A stretch of 64,000 nucleotides of DNA from CAYXDO01 sp964463485 (GTDB taxonomy: Bacteria; Myxococcota; Kuafuiibacteriia; Kuafuiibacteriales; Kuafuiibacteriaceae): assembly GCA_964463485.1 (NCBI GenBank), contig CAYXDO010000021.1:31818-95817 (forward strand), given 5' to 3'. The notes beneath the pieces were generated by a model, which had not been told where the DNA came from, did not search any database, and saw only the letters and a list, made by a program, of their open reading frames with translations. Of this stretch, positions 1-6,861 are shown piece by piece (within the stretch, counting starts at the first letter, position 1; each line of letters begins with the position of its first letter). The translations under genes and the position numbers were made by a program.

Positions 1-1327
1 CCCTGCCTGCGGCCTGAAAATGCCGCTGCGCGAGGAAGATGTGGCGAATCCGCTCCGAAGCCCGCTTCGTCGCGCCGAGCTCCGCCAAAAGCTCCTCGAG
101 CTCCGCCAAAAGCTCCCTCGGCCCGGGCCGCCCCCCGACAAACGGCGCGACCAGACACGCGAGCACCACCGGATCGGTCACACTCCCCTTCGCCACGCGA
201 ACATCCAGGGCTCCGAGCAGCCCCATCACGCTAGCTCGCTTCGCTTCTTCACGAACGAACGCCGCCAACCGCGGCAGCACGGAGTCCAGGACGTTGGTAC
301 GCTCGAGTCCCAGGAAGCTCGGCACGGCATGGCCGCTCCTGAACAGCTTCAGGAGCTCCTCGGACACGCGAGGCTTGGGGCATCGATGGATGTCCCCTTT
401 GTGCCGATTCATCGCCTCTTCGAGCGAGGCCTCGATCTCGAAGTTGGTCTTCGCGGCAATCCTTACGGCGCGAAGGATTCGCACCGGATCCTCACGGAGC
501 CTGATCTCCGGATCCCCGATCATTCGAAGCCTGCGAGCGCGCAGGTCCTCCATCCCACCCACGTGGTCGACTACCATGCCGCTCGCGACGTCGTAGAACA
601 GCGCGTTGATCGTGAAGTCACGTCGAAGCGCATCTTCCAACTCGGTCCCGAAGACATTGTCGTGGCGGATGAGCAGGTCTCCGCCCTCTTCCTCCGCAGC
701 CTCCGCGGAGGCGCGAAAGGTCGAGGTCTCGATCACTTTTCCGCCGCGGAAGTACACGTGAGCGAGACGGAACCGTCTCCCGACGATGCGGCAGTTGTTG
801 AACACCCGCCGGATCTGCTCCGGCCGAGCGTTCGTCGACACGTCAAAATCCTTTGGCTTCAAACCAATCAGGAGATCGCGAACGCAACCCCCGACGAGGT
901 ACGCCGAATAACCATACCGGCGCAGACGTCGCACGACATCGAGTGCGTCCCGATCGATGAGCGCCAACGGAATCGCCGGCGGAGAGCGCGGCTCGGCGCT
1001 CTTCGGCTCCCGCTTCGACTCGACCTTCGATTCCGCGCCCTTCGGTTCCGCGCCCTTCGCGCTCTTCGGTTCTGCGCTCTTCGGTTCTGCGCTCTTCGGT
1101 TCTGCGCTCTTCGGTTCTGCGCTCGTCGGTTCTGCGCTCGTCGGTTCTGCGCCCTTCGCGCGGTCTTCGTTGGCGGCAGGTGCGGTGTGCGGTGCCTTGG
1201 GCTCCGACGGTGAGCGAGAGGCCTGGCCGTTCGACCTCGCCGACCCGGGGAGCGCGCTGAGTGAAGGACCGACGTCTTGGCGCCCCTCCCGCACGTCGCG
1301 GATCCTTCGGGCCGCGCGCATCGCCAT
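1..1327 (-). CDS. pcnB: Poly(A) polymerase / CCA-type tRNA nucleotidyltransferase (C-terminus beyond window)
   Basis: Class II polynucleotide nucleotidyltransferase that adds A residues (or CCA) to RNA 3' ends. On the minus strand the head domain is clear: YLVGGCVRDLLIG, then KPKDFDVSTNA with the metal-binding D-x-D pair, then RRDFTINALFYD and a motif resembling GxxDLRARRLRMIGDP, followed by the helical arm (LREDPVRILRAVR). The frame is open to the left edge, so the C-terminus is missing. About 100 residues of low-complexity sequence precede the catalytic head, including AEPKS pentapeptides. The start at 1327 (ATG-GCG-ATG) is chosen because it lies just after the speA stop; GTG at 1330 is an alternative. 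It follows speA on the same strand with a gap of about 24 bp. Poly(A) polymerase is preferred over a CCA enzyme because of the long basic N-terminal extension, but sequence alone does not settle it. Confidence 0.85.
   Translation of the reverse strand, partial: MAMRAARRIRDVREGRQDVGPSLSALPGSARSNGQASRSPSEPKAPHTAPAANEDRAKGAEPTSAEPTSAEPKSAEPKSAEPKSAEPKSAKGAEPKGAESKVESKREPKSAEPRSPPAIPLALIDRDALDVVRRLRRYGYSAYLVGGCVRDLLIGLKPKDFDVSTNARPEQIRRVFNNCRIVGRRFRLAHVYFRGGKVIETSTFRASAEAAEEEGGDLLIRHDNVFGTELEDALRRDFTINALFYDVASGMVVDHVGGMEDLRARRLRMIGDPEIRLREDPVRILRAVRIAAKTNFEIEASLEEAMNRHKGDIHRCPKPRVSEELLKLFRSGHAVPSFLGLERTNVLDSVLPRLAAFVREEAKRASVMGLLGALDVRVAKGSVTDPVVLACLVAPFVGGRPGPRELLAELEELLAELGATKRASERIRHIFLAQRHFQAAGR
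1059..1148. repeat. Six tandem 15-bp units encoding the AEPKS/T pentapeptide
   Basis: Unit gcgctcttcggttct is repeated six times without gaps; units five and six carry t-to-g at one position. It lies inside the N-terminal linker of the nucleotidyltransferase and preserves its frame, giving Ala-Glu-Pro-Lys/Thr-Ser repeats on the minus strand. Degenerate copies continue on both sides (KGAEPK, KREPKS). Such in-frame microsatellites vary in copy number by slippage. Confidence 0.95.
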
Positions 1328-1350
1328 CACCAGCCAGTCCACTTCGGATC

Positions 1351-3414
1351 TCAGACGGCCTTCTGCGACTCTCGAGGCGAGCTCGCCTCGACCTCCCCTT
1401 CCTCGGCAGGGGTTGGCTCCGGAAATCGTTCGGAGAGCCTCGGCACGACGGAGTTGAGCAGCACCTCCGCCATCTCGGCGTCCTCGAGGTAGGTGGAGTT
1501 GGTGAGACCCGCCTCGAAGTGTCGTACCAACGAAGCGCTCTCTTCGAACGTCATCGAGCCTCTGCCGAGCGCGACCTCGACGGCCTGGCGAAGGCCCGAC
1601 ATCAGCGTACGCTTGTCGTATGCGACGTATTGAACGACGTCCTCGATGGTGTCGCCGGTGACGATGTGCTTGACGGCGTAGCCGCCGGGCTCTGCTACGA
1701 TGTGCACGGCGTTCACATCCCCGAACAAGTTGTGCAGATCGCCTAGAACCTCTTGGTACGCGCCCACCAAGAACACGCCCAAGAAGTACGGCTCGCCCTT
1801 TCGCGGCGTGTGCAGCTCGAGCGCGCTCTTCACGTCGTGCAGGTCGATGAACTTGTCCATCTTCCCGTCGCTGTCGCACGTGAGGTCGGCGAGAATCGCG
1901 AGGCGCTGGGGCTTCTCGTTCAATCGATGAATCGGCATCACGGGAAACAGCGCGTCGACCGCCCAGTGGTCCGGCACGCTCTGGAAGATCGAAAAGTTGC
2001 AGAAGAAGATGTCCGCGAGCTCGCGGTCCAACCCCTCGAGCTCGTCGGGAATGTAGTCGAGCTCTCCGACGATCCTCCAGATGCGCATCGCGATCGCCCA
2101 GAACAGCTCTTCCACCCGCGCTCGTGTTCGAAGGTCGATGATTCCGTGTCGAAACAGCGAGAGGGCGTCTTCCTTGAGCTGCACGGAGTCGTGGTAGGCC
2201 TCCTGCGCGTTCTTGCGAGATACGGTCCGGTAGATCTCGAGGAGGTCGCGAAGGATCTGATGCGGCGAAGGGATGGCCTCGATCGAACGCGCCACGTCTT
2301 CGGGGTTACGGGGCGTCACTTCGTTCACGCCCACGACGTTGAACACCAGCACCGAATGATGGGCGACCAACGCGCGACCCGACTCCGACATGATCGCCGG
2401 ATGCGGAATGCCTTCGGCCGAGAAGGTCGTGCCCAAGGCGTCGACGATGTCCGCGGCGTATTCGTCGAGTGTGTAGTTGCGCGAGGCGTGGAAGTTGGAC
2501 TTCGAGCCGTCGTAGTCCACCGCGAGGCCACCGCCTACGTCGAAGTACCCGAGCGGCGCGCCCATTCGATGCAAGTGAACGTAAAACCGCACGGCCTCAG
2601 ACAGGGCCTCCTTGATCGAGCGAATCGCCGTGATCTGAGAGCCGATGTGGAAGTGCATACACTCGAGCCGGTCGAGCATCCCCTCCCGCTCGAGGAGCTC
2701 GACCGCTCTCACCATCTCCGACGACGCGAGCCCGAACTTGCTGCGGTCTCCGCCGGACTCGGCCCATCGGCCCGCCCCGCGTGTAGACAACTTCGTACGC
2801 AAACCGATGTGAGGCTCGAGCCCGAGCCGCTTGCTCACCGCGACGATGGTCTCGAACTCCTCGTAGCGGTCGGCGATGATCAGCGTGTGGATGCCTAGGC
2901 GCTGAGAGAGCAGCGCCGTCTCGATGTAGGCCGCGTCCTTGTAGCCATTACACACGATCATGCCTTGGCGATGGCCCATCAGCGCGATCGAAATCAAAAG
3001 CTCCGGCTTGCTGCCCGCTTCCAAGCCAAGCCCGAACGGAGCTCCGAACTCCAGCAGCTCCTCGATCACGTGCCGCTGTTGGTTCACCTTGATCGGCATG
3101 ACGGGCACGTAGCGGTTCTTGTAGCTGGCCGTCTTGATCTGCGTATCGAACGTCTCGTAGAGCATCCGAACGCGATCCCGCAGGATGTCGCTGAAGCGCA
3201 GCAGCAACGGCAACGCAAGACCACGCCGCACCAGGTCGTCGACGACACGTTTCAGGTTGATACGAGGCCCTGCTGAGCCTCCGGGCGCCACGACGACCGT
3301 TCCGCCCTCATCGATCTGAAAGTAGCCCTGCCCCCACTCCGCTACGTTGTAGAGGTCCGTTGCATCTTGAACCGTCCAGGCTTTGGTTTTACTGCCACTC
3401 GAGCTGATTGCCAT
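1351..3414 (-). CDS. speA: Biosynthetic arginine decarboxylase
   Basis: Decarboxylates L-arginine to agmatine, the first step of the agmatine route to putrescine and spermidine; PLP-dependent, cytoplasmic. 687 residues, close to the roughly 630-660 usual for SpeA. The PLP-binding lysine is in PVMPIKVNQQR (Lys about 109), followed by the TIM barrel with the HFHIGSQ motif and GGGLAVDYDGS, and the C-terminal barrel with the CDSDG and EPGGYAVK-type segments. ATG at 3414; the divergent gene at 3473 leaves about 60 bp for both promoters. The downstream nucleotidyltransferase gene probably shares its transcript. Family assignment is secure. Confidence 0.96.
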   Translation of the reverse strand: MAISSSGSKTKAWTVQDATDLYNVAEWGQGYFQIDEGGTVVVAPGGSAGPRINLKRVVDDLVRRGLALPLLLRFSDILRDRVRMLYETFDTQIKTASYKNRYVPVMPIKVNQQRHVIEELLEFGAPFGLGLEAGSKPELLISIALMGHRQGMIVCNGYKDAAYIETALLSQRLGIHTLIIADRYEEFETIVAVSKRLGLEPHIGLRTKLSTRGAGRWAESGGDRSKFGLASSEMVRAVELLEREGMLDRLECMHFHIGSQITAIRSIKEALSEAVRFYVHLHRMGAPLGYFDVGGGLAVDYDGSKSNFHASRNYTLDEYAADIVDALGTTFSAEGIPHPAIMSESGRALVAHHSVLVFNVVGVNEVTPRNPEDVARSIEAIPSPHQILRDLLEIYRTVSRKNAQEAYHDSVQLKEDALSLFRHGIIDLRTRARVEELFWAIAMRIWRIVGELDYIPDELEGLDRELADIFFCNFSIFQSVPDHWAVDALFPVMPIHRLNEKPQRLAILADLTCDSDGKMDKFIDLHDVKSALELHTPRKGEPYFLGVFLVGAYQEVLGDLHNLFGDVNAVHIVAEPGGYAVKHIVTGDTIEDVVQYVAYDKRTLMSGLRQAVEVALGRGSMTFEESASLVRHFEAGLTNSTYLEDAEMAEVLLNSVVPRLSERFPEPTPAEEGEVEASSPRESQKAV

Positions 3415-3472
3415 ATTGCACCCGCGATGAGCCGATGCGTCTGTAGGCGTTCACAAGCCTCCAAGGCAAGCG

Positions 3473-5812
3473 GTGCGCGAGCTACAGAGCTTCACCCGCT
3501 TGCTATTCGAACGGGTTTTCCGGCACTGTGCTCCGACTCGAATGGGTCCGGCGGCTGAGATCGAGCCGGAGAAACGTCGGCGTTCTTTCGGCTTCCTGCG
3601 CGAGCTCCCGCTGCTCGGTTTGCTGATCGTCGTCGCCACCGCAGCCGCTGCTTTCTTGGTGCCGCGTCACGACGATCTCCTGCTCAGCGACTTGAAGCTC
3701 CTGAAGGCTGGGGACCTCGCCCCGCGCGCAGTTCAAAGCCCGCGGGCGTTCACCTTGGCGGATCGCGAAACCACCGAGCAACTCGTGCAGGAAGCGGCGT
3801 CGCGGGTCAAACCGACGTACGATTGGATCAGCGGCGTCGGCTTGGACGCCAGGGACCGGCTCGAGGCCGGTTTTCGCTTCATGGCGGGCGTACGGGAGCC
3901 GCTCACCGGAGATCGCGCCGATGATTTGATGCGGGCGTTGCAGGTCGTCTTCGACCCCGAGCAGCTCGGGGTGTTGTCTAAAGTTCCTTTCGATGACGAG
4001 CTTCGAGACGCCGCGATCATGGTCGTACGCACGACGAACGAGCATCCGGTGGTTGAAGACAAGGAGTTGCTCAAGCTTCAAGCTCCCGACGGAATTCACC
4101 TGCGTGTACTCACCCGCACCGGACTCATCGACCGTGAGGAGAGCATCTACTCATATGTCGACGTACTGGGTTTGGACGAAGCCCGAGCGCAGATCGATCG
4201 AACCGTAGCGGACCACCTCGGGCACATGTCCTTGCCCGAGCGGCGCGCGGTCGCACTGCTCGCCAAGCGGCTCCTGAGGCCCAACTTGGTCCCGAACGAG
4301 CGAGAGACTCAGCGGAGGAGGGAGCAAGCCGCGGCTTCGGTCAAGGAAGTCTTCATCCACATCGAGCGCGGCGAGACCTTGCTCCGGGCCAAGCAAGCGG
4401 TGACTCCTCGCCACCTCGTGATCTTGGCAGGGATCGAGGGCGCCCTCGCCGACGAGAGTCGACTCCAGATCCCGATCGGCAGCGCGCTGATCGTGCTGCT
4501 CTTGTTGCTGGTGCTGGACCGATTTCGGCCGCGGCGCGCCCCCAACCCTCAGAGGAGAGACTTTGCGTTCTGGAGCATCGCCTACGTCCTTGGATTCTTG
4601 GTCGCGTTCGCTTGTTTCGAGGGTGCGACTTTGCTCTCCGAGCAATGGCCCGAGGTTGGTTTGGACGTCATTCGTTGGGCCGTTCCGGTGGCCTTCGCGC
4701 CTCTCTTGGTGAGGTTCGTGTCGGGTCGGCGCGTGGCCTTCGCCGTCGTCCCCTTGATCGCGTTTTCGGCCGGCTGGATCATGGAAGCGAGCCTCCCGTA
4801 CGCCGTCTATGCGTTCGTCGGCGGCGCCGCGGCCGCAGGAACTCCGGCCATTCTTCGTCCTCGCCGCACGTTGGTGCGAGCCGCGATCGTGATTGGCGTT
4901 GCGCAATCGGTCGCGATCATCTCCTTGCTGCTGATTCGGGCGCCATTTTCCGAGGAGCAGTTCATGTTCTCGGTCGGCGCGGCGTTCGCTTCCGGCGCCT
5001 TCTCGGCCCTCTTGAGTTACGTCGCGATGCCGATCGTGGACGTCTTGTTCGGCCTGGGAACTCCGCTTCGACACGGCGCGCTCGCCAACCTCAATCACCC
5101 CCTCCTTCGAGATCTGCTCGTTCAGGCACCGGGGACGTATCACCACTCCATCGTCGTGGGGGGCCTCGCGGAAGCGGGAGCCATTTCGGTGGGTGCGGAT
5201 CCGCTGCTCGCGCGGGTCGGCGGCTATTATCACGACATCGGCAAGCGCAAGAACCCCCGGGCCTTCCTCGAGAACACGCGTCAGCGCGAGAATCTGGCCC
5301 CTGAGCTCGAAGCGCGGAAAATCCGCCAGCACGTCGCCGACGGCCTGACGCTCGGCGCGGAGCACCGACTTGGCGCGCCCATCCTGGAAATCATCGCACA
5401 ACACCACGGCACCGGCCGGGTGAGAAAACCTTTGGCGCGGGCTCGCGAGGAGCAATCCGGAGTCATCGACGACAATGACTACGTGTACTCGGGTCCGATC
5501 CCGCTCACCAAGGAAGCTGCGCTCGTGATGTTGGCGGATGCGCTGGAGTCTGCGGCGTCGGAGCTCAGCGGCGAACCCACCACGACGGAGATTTCGTCGC
5601 TCGCTGCCCGTGTCGCCGCCGAGTTGGTGTCCGAGGGCCAGCTCACCGAGAGTCAACTCACCCTCGCCGAGATCCAAACCGCGGCGGCGGCCATGGCTCA
5701 GGGGCTCGTCGACCTCGAAGCCGCTCGCAAAGGCCAGCCAATGCCCCCGCCTGCGCAAGACCTAGGACCCGCGTACGTCGTCGTGCGAAGCCGCGACGAC
5801 CGCCCCAACTGA
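3473..5812 (+). CDS. PgpH-like 7TM-HD phosphodiesterase (cyclic-di-AMP hydrolase family)
   Basis: Membrane-bound HD phosphohydrolase of the 7TM-7TMR-HD (YqfF/PgpH) family, whose Gram-positive members hydrolyse c-di-AMP. 779 residues: a first transmembrane segment near residues 40-60, a long extracytoplasmic 7TMR-HDED region (to about 330), a cluster of hydrophobic segments (about 335-540), then a cytoplasmic HD domain with TYHHSIVVGGLA, YYHDIGKRKNP and IAQHHGTG supplying the metal-binding His and Asp. The GTG start at 3473 has AAGG six bases upstream; ATG at 3542 would drop 23 residues. ybeY begins two bases after its stop, the PgpH-YbeY order common in many phyla. Substrate in this lineage is inferred from the family only. 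Confidence 0.9.
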   Translation: MRELQSFTRLLFERVFRHCAPTRMGPAAEIEPEKRRRSFGFLRELPLLGLLIVVATAAAAFLVPRHDDLLLSDLKLLKAGDLAPRAVQSPRAFTLADRETTEQLVQEAASRVKPTYDWISGVGLDARDRLEAGFRFMAGVREPLTGDRADDLMRALQVVFDPEQLGVLSKVPFDDELRDAAIMVVRTTNEHPVVEDKELLKLQAPDGIHLRVLTRTGLIDREESIYSYVDVLGLDEARAQIDRTVADHLGHMSLPERRAVALLAKRLLRPNLVPNERETQRRREQAAASVKEVFIHIERGETLLRAKQAVTPRHLVILAGIEGALADESRLQIPIGSALIVLLLLLVLDRFRPRRAPNPQRRDFAFWSIAYVLGFLVAFACFEGATLLSEQWPEVGLDVIRWAVPVAFAPLLVRFVSGRRVAFAVVPLIAFSAGWIMEASLPYAVYAFVGGAAAAGTPAILRPRRTLVRAAIVIGVAQSVAIISLLLIRAPFSEEQFMFSVGAAFASGAFSALLSYVAMPIVDVLFGLGTPLRHGALANLNHPLLRDLLVQAPGTYHHSIVVGGLAEAGAISVGADPLLARVGGYYHDIGKRKNPRAFLENTRQRENLAPELEARKIRQHVADGLTLGAEHRLGAPILEIIAQHHGTGRVRKPLARAREEQSGVIDDNDYVYSGPIPLTKEAALVMLADALESAASELSGEPTTTEISSLAARVAAELVSEGQLTESQLTLAEIQTAAAAMAQGLVDLEAARKGQPMPPPAQDLGPAYVVVRSRDDRPN

Positions 5813-5814
5813 AC

Positions 5815-6270
5815 GTGTCGGTCGAAGTCACGCGTCGGCGTCGAAAGATGGCCCGGGGGGGAGACTCCAGACGCCTCGTTCGTGTCATCGAACGAACCCT
5901 CGAGCTCGAGGAGGTCCGCGGACGCGACGTTTGCCTCCTCCTCACGGACGACTTGGAGATCCAGGAGCTCAACGCGCAGTACGCCGACAAGGACAGACCA
6001 ACCGACGTCCTGGCGTTTGCCTACGACGAAGAGGTGGGTCCGGTGGGTCCCCTCGGGGACGTCATCGTCAGCGTCGAGACGGCGGCACGCCAAGCCCTGG
6101 CGCGCCGAGTCCCGATCGATCGAGAGCTCGAGCTCCTCGTCGTCCATGGAACTCTCCACCTCCTCGGCTACGATCACGCGGAACCTTGGGACGCCAAAGT
6201 CATGAGGTCCCGCACGCGCGCCATTCGGCGAAGGCTCACGGCGGAGCTCCCCTTGTCCGTCGAGGATTGA
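5815..6270 (+). CDS. ybeY: Endoribonuclease YbeY (16S rRNA maturation)
   Basis: Single-strand endoribonuclease needed for 16S rRNA 3'-end processing and ribosome quality control. 151 residues, the usual size. The zinc-binding signature H-x3-H-x5-H is complete in HGTLHLLGYDH, and the preceding RPTDVLAFAYDE and GDVIVSVE strands are diagnostic. GTG start two bases after the upstream stop, so it is almost certainly co-transcribed and translationally coupled with the 7TM-HD gene. Confidence 0.95.
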   Translation: MSVEVTRRRRKMARGGDSRRLVRVIERTLELEEVRGRDVCLLLTDDLEIQELNAQYADKDRPTDVLAFAYDEEVGPVGPLGDVIVSVETAARQALARRVPIDRELELLVVHGTLHLLGYDHAEPWDAKVMRSRTRAIRRRLTAELPLSVED

Positions 6271-6286
6271 GGCCATACTCAACGAC

Positions 6287-6855
6287 TTGCCGCGCCGCGA
6301 ATTCGTGCTCGATTACTCGCTCGCCATTCATCGGCTCGAGGTCGACCACTGGGTTCGCGTTCGCGAACCCTCGCCTCGTCTCGGCGAGTGGGCGCCCAAG
6401 ATCACCTGGGTCGCGGGGTCGTTTGGTTCATCGGGTCGAGGGCGACCGAGATCGGCGTGCTCGAGCAGGGCCGCGAGTCGGCGATCGAATTCGTCGGACG
6501 AGTTTCGGACCCGATCGAAGGGCCCCCCGAGCTCCTCGAACACCTTCCCGACGATCGAACGATGGTCGTGACCACGGGTGAGTTCGCCGGGGATCACGTC
6601 TATACTTATCAGGAGCGCAACTGGAGGAAGTCGTCCACCGTCTCCGACTCAAAAGAGATCGCTTACGACCCAACGAGCGGGCACACCTGGGTCCTGTCTC
6701 ATTCTGGCCTCATCGACGACGTCGACGATACCTGTGAGCCGTTCCAGCTTGGGCTCTCTGGACCGGCCGGGGACATCTTCAGCGCCGGCGGGTCCATGTG
6801 GGCCTATGGCTCGAACCGAGGCCACCTGCGGATCATCCACTGGCGGTCGCCGTGA
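6287..6855 (+). pseudogene. Hypothetical protein, split by a one-base shift in a G4 run
   Basis: Two overlapping frames read as one protein if one G is added to the run at 6415-6418. The first frame starts at TTG 6287 (REFVLDYSLAIHRLEVDHWV...) and the second runs to the stop at 6855 (GVLEQGRESAIEFVGRV...). The joined product is about 190 residues with WVRVREP, TWVLSHSG and SMWAYGS segments, i.e. short beta-strand repeats like those of beta-propeller proteins, but no family is recognised. It starts 16 bp after ybeY and ends convergently with the 998-residue gene. The shift could be a sequencing indel rather than real decay. Confidence 0.5.
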
Positions 6856-6861
6856 GTTGTT

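Noticed and set aside
20..1213. Long plus-strand frame over the left end
   Set aside because: It is antisense to the nucleotidyltransferase head domain, whose motifs (LVGGCVRD, DFDVSTNA, RRDFTINAL) are on the minus strand.
1753..2898. Plus-strand frame of about 380 codons opposite speA
   Set aside because: No family features; the minus strand carries an intact SpeA, so this is a shadow in GC-rich DNA.
4151..5758. Minus-strand frame of about 535 codons
   Set aside because: Antisense to the 7TM-HD gene; composition dominated by Arg/Glu/Gly as expected of an antisense frame.
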